A DNA stretch of 64,000 nucleotides from Bacteroidota bacterium. Its GTDB lineage: Bacteria > Bacteroidota > Ignavibacteria > Ignavibacteriales > Ignavibacteriaceae. Below, in pieces: positions 16,899-25,543 of this stretch. Under the pieces are notes generated by a model that ran no database searches, was not told the DNA's origin, and worked only from the letters and a program-made list of their open reading frames with translations. Location of the stretch: positions 1-64,000 of the forward strand of contig JACZTL010000014.1 of the NCBI GenBank assembly GCA_022573715.1, given 5' to 3'. Made by a program: the position numbers and the translations under genes. Within the stretch, counting starts at the first letter, position 1; every line of letters starts with the position of its first letter.

Positions 16899-18254
16899 TC
16901 ATTCTACTTCTATCGAATATTTTTGCATTTTACGATAAAGAGTGGATTTATCAATACCCAAAATTGATGCTGTTTGAGCACGATTATCGTTGGTTTTTTT
17001 TAATACTTGTTCAATGTGATATTTCTCATATGAACCAAGTGCTTCTAATAGTTTATCAGGAAATGTCGGTTGTATTTTTTCCAACCCTTTTAAAGAAGCG
17101 GGAAGGTCTTCTACTGTTATTTTATCTCCTTCACTCAATAGTACCGCTCTTTCAATACAATTTTCTAATTCTCTTATATTTCCTTTCCATTCATTATTTA
17201 TCAATAAATTCATTGCTTCATTTGTAACTATTTTTATGTTGCGAAAAAGTTCTTCATTATATTTTTCTATAAAATGGTTTATTAAAAGAGGTATATCTTC
17301 CTTTCTTTCTGAAAGCAAAGGCATTTCAATTTCAATAATGTTTAAACGGTAATAGAGGTCTTCCCTAAACAACCCTTCATCAATTCTCTTTTTTAAGTCT
17401 CTATTACTTGCAGCAACTATTCTTATATCTACTTTTAAAAATGAATCCGATCCCAATGGTTTAATTTCTTTTTCCTGAATTACCCTTAATAACTTAACTT
17501 GCATATTTTCGGGTATTTCAGAAATTTCATCAAGAAAAAGCGTCCCTTTATTGGCAGATTTAATAGCACCGTCATAATTATTTATTGCGCCTGTAAAGGC
17601 ACCTTTTTTGTGTCCAAAAAATTCAGACTCCCACAAACTTTCCGGTACGGCACCACAATTAATAGGTATAAATGGTTTATTAGATCTATTGCTGCTAGAA
17701 TGAATAGCTCGAGCAACCAATTCTTTTCCTGTTCCTGTAGGACCAGTTATTAAAATATTTGTATTTGATTTACTAACTCGTTTGATCATTTTATAAATAT
17801 TTTTCATTACAGGGCTATTACCAATGATTGAATTGAAATTGAAGTTTTTATCAATTTGTTTATTAAGAGCTCTATTTTCTAGAATCAATTGATTATATTT
17901 CAATAAATTTTTAATCCGAATGGTTATTTCTTCAAAATCCAAGGGTTTAAGTATATAATCGTAAGCGCCTTTACGAAGTGCTTGAACTGCCGTCTCAACT
18001 GAAGCATAAGCAGTAATTAAAACCACGATAGTTTGGGGTGCTATTTCTAATGTTTTTTCCAATAGTTTTATACCGTCTATTCCCGGCATACGAATATCGC
18101 TAATTACAATGTCAAAACTCCCTTTCTCTAAAGCAATTAAAGCTGATTCTGCGTCTTCTGAAGTAGTGCAATCATAACCTTCGTCTTGCAATATAATAGA
18201 GAGTGAATCCCTGATTTCTTGTTCATCGTCAACTATTAAAATTGATCCGTTCAT
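16899..18254 (-). CDS. Sigma54-dependent response regulator, NtrC type
   Basis: This is a transcription activator that uses ATP to open sigma54 promoters. The 451 residues form a receiver domain with phospho-acceptor Asp53 (VISDIRMPG), an AAA+ domain and a Fis-type helix-turn-helix. The AAA+ domain has Walker A GPTGTGKE near 170, the sigma54-contacting GAFTGA loop near 215 and Walker B GTLFLDEI. The C-terminal helix-turn-helix reads RAQTASILGIDKSTLYRKM. The start codon abuts the stop of the kinase gene upstream, so the pair is co-translated. It ends two bases from the convergent YceI operon. The likely target is the inverted repeat and sigma54 promoter at 15424-15540, by proximity. Confidence 0.93.
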   Translation of the reverse strand: MNGSILIVDDEQEIRDSLSIILQDEGYDCTTSEDAESALIALEKGSFDIVISDIRMPGIDGIKLLEKTLEIAPQTIVVLITAYASVETAVQALRKGAYDYILKPLDFEEITIRIKNLLKYNQLILENRALNKQIDKNFNFNSIIGNSPVMKNIYKMIKRVSKSNTNILITGPTGTGKELVARAIHSSSNRSNKPFIPINCGAVPESLWESEFFGHKKGAFTGAINNYDGAIKSANKGTLFLDEISEIPENMQVKLLRVIQEKEIKPLGSDSFLKVDIRIVAASNRDLKKRIDEGLFREDLYYRLNIIEIEMPLLSERKEDIPLLINHFIEKYNEELFRNIKIVTNEAMNLLINNEWKGNIRELENCIERAVLLSEGDKITVEDLPASLKGLEKIQPTFPDKLLEALGSYEKYHIEQVLKKTNDNRAQTASILGIDKSTLYRKMQKYSIEVE

Positions 18255-19568
18255 CTATTTTCTCCCTAATGGTAAATTAATTGTAAATACAGTACCGGAC
18301 TTTAATTCGGATTTTACATTAATTGTTCCACCTAATTTAGTAATAATTCCAAGACTAACAGAAAGTCCTAAACCAGTTCCGCTTCCAACTGGTTTTGTTG
18401 TAAAAAAAGGTTCATATATTCTTTTTATTATTTCTTTGGACATTCCAACACCGTTATCTTTAACTAATATACTTATAAAACCCTCAGAGGTTCTTGTAAT
18501 AATATCTATTTGAGGATCTTCTATATTTTTTATAGCGTCTGCAGAGTTTAGAAGAAGATTTATCATAACCTGATGAATATTATCGGAATTAGAAAAAATA
18601 TTTTGCAAATCTTTTTCAAGCTTTAAATTAAATTTAATATGTCTAAATTGTGCATCATATTTTAACAGACCTACTGCTGACTGAATAACATTATTTATAT
18701 CAACATCTACCAAATTATTTGATGAGGGTCTGGAAAAGTCTACCAGTTCTCTCATTATATTTGTAATACGATTTATATGTATTCTCATTTTCTGCAAGTA
18801 GTCTATAAAAAATTTTTCTTTTGACTTTCTTTGAAGCAATTGAACAATTGAAGATATAGCTGTAAGAGGATTACCTACTTCGTGTGCAACACCTGCAGCC
18901 ATTTGCCCAATTGCTGAAAGACGTTCAGAGTGCTGCATATGTTCGTTTTGAATACGAAGTTCGGTAATATCGCGCATAATTATAGAGCTTCCTATTATGT
19001 TTTCCAGCTCATTTTTAATAACTGTTTGTGTTAATTGCACAAGGATTATATTGTCTTGTTTTGTTATAAATTCCGTCTCAAAATTTTTAATATAATTTTC
19101 ATTTATCACACGTTTAAAGAGAGACTGCATTTTATTCATTGTATCTAAATTTTCAGGTACAATTTTATTAATTGGTTGTTTAATTATTTCTTTTTTACTC
19201 CATCCAAAAATTTGTTCGGCTCCTTTGTTCCAGGTTTCAATAATCTGATTATTATCTATAGTAAGAATTGCATCAGCGGAATTCTCTATAATATCTTGAT
19301 AACGTGTTTCGGTACTTTCTAGTCTTTTTTGAAAAAGTTTTCGATAAGTATAGATTGTCCAAATTGCCCAAGAACTAATTAGTACTACAGATAATACTCC
19401 TCTAATTATATAATACCAATGTGTTGTAATAATAGGAAATTTATTAAAAATGTAGGATTCAATTATTTCGATTAGTCCAAAAAGTATTCCAATGATAACT
19501 AAAATTGTAAATAATACATATGAATACCCAACATGTAAAATAAATTCTGATATTTTTTTTATTAACAT
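18255..19568 (-). CDS. PAS-domain sensor histidine kinase, NtrB type
   Basis: This 437-residue membrane kinase has two transmembrane segments (about residues 16-35 and 50-70). A PAS domain (about 85-205) begins RYQDIIENSADAILTIDNN. The dimerisation/phosphorylation helix has VAHEVGNPLTAISS with the phospho-His near residue 229. The ATPase domain has the N box INLLLNSADAI and the G boxes DNGVGM and GSGTGLGLS. The short loop between the membrane helices suggests sensing in the membrane or by PAS rather than by a large external domain. It presumably phosphorylates the adjacent NtrC-type regulator. Confidence 0.92.
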   Translation of the reverse strand: MLIKKISEFILHVGYSYVLFTILVIIGILFGLIEIIESYIFNKFPIITTHWYYIIRGVLSVVLISSWAIWTIYTYRKLFQKRLESTETRYQDIIENSADAILTIDNNQIIETWNKGAEQIFGWSKKEIIKQPINKIVPENLDTMNKMQSLFKRVINENYIKNFETEFITKQDNIILVQLTQTVIKNELENIIGSSIIMRDITELRIQNEHMQHSERLSAIGQMAAGVAHEVGNPLTAISSIVQLLQRKSKEKFFIDYLQKMRIHINRITNIMRELVDFSRPSSNNLVDVDINNVIQSAVGLLKYDAQFRHIKFNLKLEKDLQNIFSNSDNIHQVMINLLLNSADAIKNIEDPQIDIITRTSEGFISILVKDNGVGMSKEIIKRIYEPFFTTKPVGSGTGLGLSVSLGIITKLGGTINVKSELKSGTVFTINLPLGRK

Positions 19569-19712
19569 TTTAATTCATATAGTTTTAATAAAATATAAAA
19601 AAATTAGAATTTTCATATTGCTAAACACAAATATAACTATTATTGATTTCATCTAGTTTTGTTAATATTATATTTCCAATTATAGAATAAATTCTATTAA
19701 ATAGGAGTTGTT

Positions 19713-20402
19713 ATGCAAAACCAACCCCACAAGTATAAATATTATGATCTAATAATGGCGGCTTTCGTTACTATTTTGCTTTGTTCAAATCTTATTGGAG
19801 CAGAAAAAGTTGTAACAATTTTAGGATTTTCATTTGGAGCAGGTATCCTGTTTTTCCCTATAAGTTATTTCTTTAACGATATACTTACGGAAGTTTATGG
19901 TTATGCCAGATCAAGAAAAGTGGTTTGGGCAGGGTTTGCTGCATTGGGTTTTGCTTCTTTTATGGCTTGGGTTGTAATAAAACTTCCACCTGCACAAGGT
20001 TGGATTTATCAAGAGGCTTATGAAACGGTATTCGGCCAAACATGGCGAATTGTTCTTGCATCATTGCTTGCTTTTTTTTCCGGTGAGTTTGTTAATTCAT
20101 ATGTACTTGCAAAAATGAAATTGTTCACAAGAGGTAAATTCCTTTGGACGAGAACAATCGGTTCAACAATTGCGGGAGAAATGATCGATTCTATTATTTT
20201 TTATCCCATAGCTTTTTATGGATTTTGGCCCAACGATCTTTTAATTACTGTAATGATTACTAATTATATTTTAAAAGTAAGCTGGGAAGTTATAGCTACT
20301 CCGGTTACTTATAAAGTTGTTAATTTTCTGAAGAAAAAAGAACACGAAGATTATTACGACCGTGATACTAACTTTACACCGTTTTCAATTACTGTGGATT
20401 GA
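19713..20402 (+). CDS. VUT-family queuosine precursor transporter
   Basis: The VUT/YhhQ family imports queuosine precursors, and this 229-residue protein fits it. It has about six hydrophobic helices, LLCSNLIGAEKV near the N-terminus, FFPISYFFNDILTEVYGYARSRKVVWAGF near residues 47-75, and FFSGEFVNSYVLAKMK with TRTIGSTIAGEMIDS further on. These motifs are diagnostic. The start has a good ribosome site (AGGAGTTGTT). No preQ1 riboswitch could be recognised in the 144 bases upstream. It is transcribed alone and is followed by a dispersed repeat. Confidence 0.88.
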   Translation: MQNQPHKYKYYDLIMAAFVTILLCSNLIGAEKVVTILGFSFGAGILFFPISYFFNDILTEVYGYARSRKVVWAGFAALGFASFMAWVVIKLPPAQGWIYQEAYETVFGQTWRIVLASLLAFFSGEFVNSYVLAKMKLFTRGKFLWTRTIGSTIAGEMIDSIIFYPIAFYGFWPNDLLITVMITNYILKVSWEVIATPVTYKVVNFLKKKEHEDYYDRDTNFTPFSITVD

Positions 20403-20433
20403 TTTTAATAAAATTTTCCTGATTAGTATAAAT

Positions 20434-20514
20434 TGTCATGCTGAATTTATTTCAGCATCTAATTTTGTTGTAAAATTATTGTTTGAGATTTTGGGTCAAG
20501 CCCGGAATGACACT
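20434..20514. repeat. Dispersed imperfect inverted repeat
   Basis: The element starts GTCATGCTGAATTTATTTCA and ends with GGGTCAAGCCCGGAATGACA, so its ends are imperfect inverted copies (GTCATnC...GnATGAC). This resembles the GTCATTCTGAAC-type repeats seen between genes in many bacterial genomes. It sits just after the VUT transporter gene. Confidence 0.55.
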
Positions 20515-20552
20515 AATGTAACAAATTCTGTAAATACTAATACAATCTTTTA

Positions 20553-21407
20553 TTATTTTAAGTGTTTTTTCAACCACATTTTACGGAGTGTATTTACTTC
20601 ATTTCTGTGTTTTCTTAAAAAATGATCCCCTTCCTCAAACATTACTAATCTATAATGAAAGTTTTGATTTTGAAATTCTCTTGCCAAATTTATAGTATCC
20701 ATAGGTGCAACACTCTCGTCGGCTGTGCCATGAAGCAGTAAATAATACGTGTCTTTAGGTAGTTTATCTATAAAGCTTGTAACTGAACGCTTTTCACATT
20801 CATAGGCAAATTTTTCAATCGGAAGTCCTGGAAATATTTTTTCACTTACTAATTTTATATACGGACTATCTTTATCATTGCAATGAAGATTGGAAACACC
20901 GCCCACAATCATAACTGCTTTAAAATTAACCTTACTCTTTACTATTGAAAGATAGGTCATCATTCCTCCCCTGCTCCAACCTTCCATGCCCCAAATAGTA
21001 GTATCGGCAAATTCAAGTTCATCTGCAAGAGGGATAAGATTCAACACATCGTTAACATCTTCCCCTCCCAATTCATCAAGTCCATCACTCCCTAAATTTC
21101 CTCTGTAATGAGATGCAAAAACAACGTACCCTTCATTTGCAATATTGCCTAACACACCTTTGGCATTAAAAATATCAAGTGCTCCGTTGTCACCGTATCC
21201 CCCCCTGTTCCAAATTACACAAGGGTATTTTTTACTTGTATTTTTTGGATATGCCAAATAACCTTTTACTTTTAATCCACCAGAATTATATGTAATGTTT
21301 TCTAAAATTGTATTCTGTAATACTTCTTCGTTCCAGCCACTGATTAGCATTTTGTTTTGAGAATCATTTAAAATGATTTTCTTTCTCTCAATAAAATTCG
21401 ATTTCAT
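20553..21407 (-). CDS. Alpha/beta hydrolase, S9/dienelactone-hydrolase-like
   Basis: This 284-residue protein has the alpha/beta hydrolase plan. KYPCVIWNRGGYG supplies the oxyanion region. The nucleophile Ser is in GMEGWSRGGMMTYL (GxSxG). The Asp is in LHGTADESVAPM and the His in FEEGDHFLRKHR. It resembles C-terminal catalytic domains of prolyl oligopeptidase-family proteins but lacks a propeller. There is no signal peptide, so it is probably cytoplasmic. Its substrate, peptide or ester, cannot be told from sequence. Confidence 0.8.
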   Translation of the reverse strand: MKSNFIERKKIILNDSQNKMLISGWNEEVLQNTILENITYNSGGLKVKGYLAYPKNTSKKYPCVIWNRGGYGDNGALDIFNAKGVLGNIANEGYVVFASHYRGNLGSDGLDELGGEDVNDVLNLIPLADELEFADTTIWGMEGWSRGGMMTYLSIVKSKVNFKAVMIVGGVSNLHCNDKDSPYIKLVSEKIFPGLPIEKFAYECEKRSVTSFIDKLPKDTYYLLLHGTADESVAPMDTINLAREFQNQNFHYRLVMFEEGDHFLRKHRNEVNTLRKMWLKKHLK

Positions 21408-21467
21408 TTTTATTTAACTTATTTGTATGACTTAACTTTAATCTACTGTATAAAGTTATCTATAAAA

Positions 21468-21578
21468 TTATTGATTTGTTTTATTGACAGTACACTCTAA
21501 AGCAGTATTAATAGTACTTATTAAAGTTTGTTTGTTGAATGGTTTTGATATGTAATGAGTACATGCCCCGGATAATGT
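21468..21578 (-). pseudogene. Remnant of a response-regulator receiver domain
   Basis: The minus strand keeps an open stretch reading SGACTHYISKPFNKQTL, then ISTINTALE, then a stop. This is the end of a receiver domain, with the conserved Lys-Pro and the final helix. A stop codon lies immediately upstream in this frame and no receiver core with an acceptor Asp is present. A short M-T-T-K-T-E frame further upstream may be frameshifted debris of the same gene. It looks like a decayed orphan receiver module. Confidence 0.6.
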
Positions 21579-21695
21579 TTATTTCTGAATATATTAAATA
21601 ACAATTTAATTCTGTTTTTGTTGTCATAAAGCATACATTTATATAAAATGACAAATAACAAAAGATAGTTTTAATCAGAGATTGAGGTAATAATA

Positions 21696-22277
21696 TTAAG
21701 GATATAATTCGGACTCTAACAATTCGCAGATAATATGAGCAACGGTAATATGCCCTTCCTGAATTCTTTGGGTATTATATGATGGGATTTTAATTGGGAT
21801 ATCAACAATATTTAATAGCTGACCCCCTGTTCCACCTAAAAATCCGATAACTTTCATCCCTTGTTCTTTGGCTTTATTTACGGCTTTAACAATGTTACTT
21901 GAATTTCCGCTTGTTGAAATAGCAAGTAAAACGTCACCCGCTTGACCCAAGCCTTCAACATTTCGGGCAAAAACATTTTCAAAACCGATATCATTTCCGC
22001 CAGCAGTCATATTAGAAGTATCAGTAGTTAACGCAATAGCGGGCAGTGCAGGTCTTTGTATTTTATGATTTAGTCTTATCATCAGTTCGGTTGCAATGTG
22101 CTGACAGTCTGCAGCACTCCCCCCGTTGCCGCAAAGTAAAAGTTTATGCCCGTTTTTGTACATATTTATTAATAAATCAACTGCAGAGTTTATATCGTTC
22201 ATACATTCGCGTTGTATATTAACTTTTGTTTCCGCACTTTCGACTAAAGCATTGACAATGAATTTATTACGGTCCAT
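21696..22277 (-). CDS. gmhA: Phosphoheptose isomerase
   Basis: GmhA converts sedoheptulose 7-phosphate to D-glycero-D-manno-heptose 7-phosphate, the first step toward LPS core heptose. The 193-residue SIS-domain protein has LLLCGNGGSAADCQHIATELM near residue 50, LTTDTSNMTAGGND and AISTSGNSSNIVKAV near residue 118. A zinc-site Gln-His pair is in IQEGHITVAHIICELLE. It follows the GGGP synthase-like gene after 11 bases, so the two are probably co-transcribed. Confidence 0.92.
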   Translation of the reverse strand: MDRNKFIVNALVESAETKVNIQRECMNDINSAVDLLINMYKNGHKLLLCGNGGSAADCQHIATELMIRLNHKIQRPALPAIALTTDTSNMTAGGNDIGFENVFARNVEGLGQAGDVLLAISTSGNSSNIVKAVNKAKEQGMKVIGFLGGTGGQLLNIVDIPIKIPSYNTQRIQEGHITVAHIICELLESELYP

Positions 22278-22288
22278 AAAAATATATT

Positions 22289-23047
22289 TTAAACGGTTAT
22301 AGGTAATTTGGTGTGAACTGCAGAAGCAAAATCTTTAATTAACTCCCAATGGTTTTCATCTTCAAAATAATTCCCGGTAATAATTATGTTAGCTCCGCTG
22401 TCCATTTTTTGTCTTACACTTTCTATACTTGTTATTCCCCCACCCACAATAATCGGTATAGAACATTGACTTGCAACTGCCTGAATCAGAATTTCGGGTA
22501 CAGATATTCCAGCTCCAGATCCCGCTTCCAAATAAATTAATTTCATACCTAAATATTCTGCTGCCAAAGCAGTAGCGGCAGCTATTTCCGGTTTGTTTCT
22601 GGGAATAGGCAAAGTTCCGCTCATATATTGAACGGTGGTTGTCGCACCGGACTCTATTAAAATATACCCCGTTGAAATAGGTTCTATATTTTTTGCTTTG
22701 ATAATGGGAGCAGCAAGTACGTGTTTGCCGATTAAGTGCTCTGAGTTTCTCCCGCTTACAACGGACAAATAAAGTATTGCATCTGCAATATTGCTTATCT
22801 GATTAACACCTCCGGGGAAAATAATTGCAGGAAGGTTAGTCGCAATTTTAATCTTTTCTATAAATTCGTCAAACTTACTGTTTACCATCAAACTACCACC
22901 GATTAAAAATCCGTCAACCCCTGCTTGTTCACATTTTCTGATAAACAAAGGTAGTTTTTCTTCTTCTATTTTGTCGGGATCTATTAAAATTAAATACGCT
23001 CCACCTTTTTCTGAAATAGCATCAAGTAAGTATTTATAAATATTCAT
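22289..23047 (-). CDS. Geranylgeranylglyceryl phosphate synthase-like protein
   Basis: GGGP synthases join sn-glycerol 1-phosphate to a polyprenyl diphosphate, the first step of archaeal-type ether lipids. The 252-residue TIM-barrel has LILIDPDKIEEE, DGFLIGGSLM, IIFPGGVNQIS, YLEAGSGAGISV and the phosphate-binding IIVGGGITS. The length and motifs match the group that includes Bacteroidetes enzymes rather than Gram-positive PcrB. Chain length cannot be predicted by eye. A flavoprotein of the geranylgeranyl-reductase type occurs at 58169-59323, but no link is shown. Confidence 0.88.
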   Translation of the reverse strand: MNIYKYLLDAISEKGGAYLILIDPDKIEEEKLPLFIRKCEQAGVDGFLIGGSLMVNSKFDEFIEKIKIATNLPAIIFPGGVNQISNIADAILYLSVVSGRNSEHLIGKHVLAAPIIKAKNIEPISTGYILIESGATTTVQYMSGTLPIPRNKPEIAAATALAAEYLGMKLIYLEAGSGAGISVPEILIQAVASQCSIPIIVGGGITSIESVRQKMDSGANIIITGNYFEDENHWELIKDFASAVHTKLPITV

Positions 23048-23217
23048 TTGTTAAGATTTTTATTCTCAAACATAAATAATTGATATATCATATTAAAGAT
23101 AACACAATAAAAATTTCTTAGCTATAAATTAATATTTAAAATTCTGAAAGATATTAATTATATTATCAATTATTTTCGTCATTGAAAAGTGCTTTTACAT
23201 AAAAAATTGGAGTTTAT

Positions 23218-23568
23218 ATGAAAAAGATAACAGTATATGAAAAACCCACTTGTACAACCTGTCGTAAGGTTTCAAAATATTTAGAGGAACAGGGTTTTAA
23301 ATTTGAAAAAATTAACTATTACATAAAACCGTTTTCAAAATCATTATTAAAAAATCTTCTTAGTAAAATGAATATGAAACCAAGTGAACTTTTAAGAAAA
23401 AAAGAAAAAATTTATAAAGTATTGAAAGTGAAAGAAATGACAGAGAATGAAATCCTTGATGCTATGCTTAAACACAATGATTTAATTCAAAGACCTATTA
23501 TTGAATACGGTGAAAAAGCTATACTTGCACGACCTTCGGAAATAATAAAAACTATTTTTGAAAAGTAA
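23218..23568 (+). CDS. ArsC/Spx-family thioredoxin-fold protein
   Basis: This 116-residue protein has the ArsC-family layout. YEKPTCTTCRKVSKYLEEQG places a Cys-Thr-Thr-Cys pair at about residues 12-15. NDLIQRPIIEYGEKAILARPSE near residue 87 carries the conserved RP-hydrophobic stretch. Family members include glutaredoxin-coupled arsenate reductases and Spx-like regulators. No arsR, arsB or acr3 gene is nearby, so a role in arsenate resistance is not supported by context and a general thiol function is possible. It has its own upstream spacer and a GGAG ribosome site. Confidence 0.82.
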   Translation: MKKITVYEKPTCTTCRKVSKYLEEQGFKFEKINYYIKPFSKSLLKNLLSKMNMKPSELLRKKEKIYKVLKVKEMTENEILDAMLKHNDLIQRPIIEYGEKAILARPSEIIKTIFEK

Positions 23569-23696
23569 CCATTCCTTTTATAATGCTGAATTTATATTTC
23601 ACCGAATTTCTTAGGCGATTAACCGAAAACTTATTTCCATATCCTTTTTCTTTTTATATGTTTATAATGAATGAAAAATATTACTTGGAGTAAAAA

Positions 23697-24446
23697 ATGG
23701 AAATGAATAAAAACGTAAACAGAAGAAATAAACTTGATCCGAGAGTAATGCTGGGTATAGGTTTAGTGATTATAGGTGCTTTAATCCTTTTGAATAATAT
23801 TTATTTTATCGATTTTAATATCCCTCGTATTATTTTCTCTTTTCCCGCAATAATAATTTTTATAGGAATACTCATACTTACACACGGGAACAATAAAGTG
23901 CTCGGTTCTATTTTATTAGTTGTGGGTGTGTTCTTGATTATTCCAAGAATTTTCCCATGGATTCATTACGGGAAACAATTAATATTTCCTGTATTAATCA
24001 TTGCATTCGGATTGTTTATAATTTTAAGAAAAAGAAATTCGTCTTACAACCGTAGTGCCGGTGAACAATCTGAGACAGAAGACGGATATAAGAAATATGA
24101 TACCGACAGACTTAACGATTTATCAATCTTCGGCGGCGGACAAAAAATTATTACATCAAAAAATTTCAAAGGCGGTAACGTAACTGCTATATTCGGAGGT
24201 TCAGAAATAGACTTTACAAACTGTATCTTAGCAGATGGTACCGTAGTAATTGATGTTCTTGCAATATTTGGCGGTACAACTTTAATTGTACCAAAAGAAT
24301 GGAATGTAATTCTGGATGTGTTCCCTCTGTTTGGCGGTTTCTCTAACAAAATTAGAAGAGCTCCCGAAACAAAAGTTGATATGAAAAAAACCATAATTAT
24401 AAAAGGGCTTGTCATTTTCGGAGGCGGCGAAATAAAATCATATTAA
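23697..24446 (+). CDS. LiaF-like membrane protein
   Basis: The first 110 or so residues form four short membrane helices of the LiaI/LiaF type (VMLGIGLVIIGALILLNN and following). The C-terminal half has repeated IFGG motifs (LSIFGGGQ, AIFGGSEID, AIFGGTTL, PLFGGFSN, VIFGGGEIKS), the right-handed beta structure of the LiaF C-terminal domain. In Firmicutes LiaF restrains a cell-envelope stress two-component system. Here a LytS-type kinase and LytTR regulator follow immediately, so it may be their regulatory or target protein. It is not a LiaFSR system in the strict sense because the regulators belong to other families. Confidence 0.82.
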   Translation: MEMNKNVNRRNKLDPRVMLGIGLVIIGALILLNNIYFIDFNIPRIIFSFPAIIIFIGILILTHGNNKVLGSILLVVGVFLIIPRIFPWIHYGKQLIFPVLIIAFGLFIILRKRNSSYNRSAGEQSETEDGYKKYDTDRLNDLSIFGGGQKIITSKNFKGGNVTAIFGGSEIDFTNCILADGTVVIDVLAIFGGTTLIVPKEWNVILDVFPLFGGFSNKIRRAPETKVDMKKTIIIKGLVIFGGGEIKSY

Positions 24447-24467
24447 CAACAAAATACTATTTAAAAA

Positions 24468-25538
24468 ATGTTAACTAACCCGATTCTTTCAAACTTTAAA
24501 AGTTTTAGACTTTACCTGCTTTTCTGGTTAATAATAACTGCAATTTATTTAAGCATATTAACTTTTGGTATTAAGGCAGATCTTTATTTTATTATAATTG
24601 ACAGCTTAGTTTTCAATATAATATTAAGCGGTTTAGGTTTGAGTTTTTGGTACAGTGCAAGATTCATACCCTTAGAAAATAACAATTTTTCAAAGATTAT
24701 TTTTTCACATATTTTCGGCGGTGTTCTTCTTACAATTACATGGTTGTTTTTAGGATATAACGTTATAAATATATTTATTGAAAATTTTGATGATTATTCT
24801 AAATTCTTCTTCGAAACTCTCTCTTGGCGTTTTTTAATTGGATTACTAATCTATTTTTTAATTACTTCATTTTATTACATAATAACATACTACACCAGGT
24901 TTCAAGAGAAAATAGTAACTGAAAATAAATATAAAAATTTAGCAATCGAAGCCGAACTTAAAAATTTAAAATTTCAAATAAATCCTCATTTTTTATTTAA
25001 CAGTTTGAATTCTCTTAGTGCACTTACAACTATAAATCCTAAAAAAGCAAAAGTGATGATTCAAAAGCTTGCCGATTTTTTAAGATATACACTCCCCAAT
25101 AATGAAAAACAAAAAAATAAATTAGGCGAAGAATTAAGAAATATTAAATTATATCTGGAAATTGAAAAAATACGGTTTGAGGATAAATTTGAGTATGTCG
25201 AAAAAATAAACGAAGAATGTAAGCAAATTGAAGTACCAAATATGATATTACAACCGTTGATTGAAAACGCTATAAAGCATGCTGTTTATGAAACTCTCGA
25301 CAAAGTAACTATAACATTAACCTGTACTCAAGAAAATGAATTCCTAAAAATTAACTTAACTAATAATTATGATAAAGAAACCAAAATAAATAAGGGTTCG
25401 GGAATAGGATTAAAAAACATTGAAGGACGCTTGGAACTTCTATACGGAAGAGACAACCTACTTAAAGTTAAAAAAACAGATAACACTTTTAGTGTTAGTA
25501 TGTATATTCCATTAGAGGATGAATTAAATTATAGCTAA
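24468..25538 (+). CDS. LytS/YehU-type sensor histidine kinase
   Basis: This 356-residue kinase has four to five transmembrane helices in residues 15-145. The His_kinase domain has FQINPHFLFNSLNSL (phospho-His174) and QKLADFLRYTL. The ATPase domain has MILQPLIENAIKHAV and GSGIGLKNIEGRL. There is no extracellular sensor domain, so the signal is probably in the membrane or passed by the LiaF-like protein encoded just upstream. The next gene, six bases away, is its probable response regulator. Confidence 0.92.
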   Translation: MLTNPILSNFKSFRLYLLFWLIITAIYLSILTFGIKADLYFIIIDSLVFNIILSGLGLSFWYSARFIPLENNNFSKIIFSHIFGGVLLTITWLFLGYNVINIFIENFDDYSKFFFETLSWRFLIGLLIYFLITSFYYIITYYTRFQEKIVTENKYKNLAIEAELKNLKFQINPHFLFNSLNSLSALTTINPKKAKVMIQKLADFLRYTLPNNEKQKNKLGEELRNIKLYLEIEKIRFEDKFEYVEKINEECKQIEVPNMILQPLIENAIKHAVYETLDKVTITLTCTQENEFLKINLTNNYDKETKINKGSGIGLKNIEGRLELLYGRDNLLKVKKTDNTFSVSMYIPLEDELNYS

Positions 25539-25543
25539 CTGCA

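Noticed and set aside
19569-19712. Possible preQ1 riboswitch before the VUT-family transporter.
   Set aside because: No preQ1-I or preQ1-II sequence pattern could be recognised in the 144-base spacer.
23218-23568. Arsenic resistance locus.
   Set aside because: Only an ArsC-like thioredoxin-fold protein is present; there is no arsR, arsB or acr3 gene nearby.
24044-24415. A 123-codon minus-strand frame.
   Set aside because: It is antisense to the LiaF-like gene, whose IFGG repeats and operon context identify the real coding strand.
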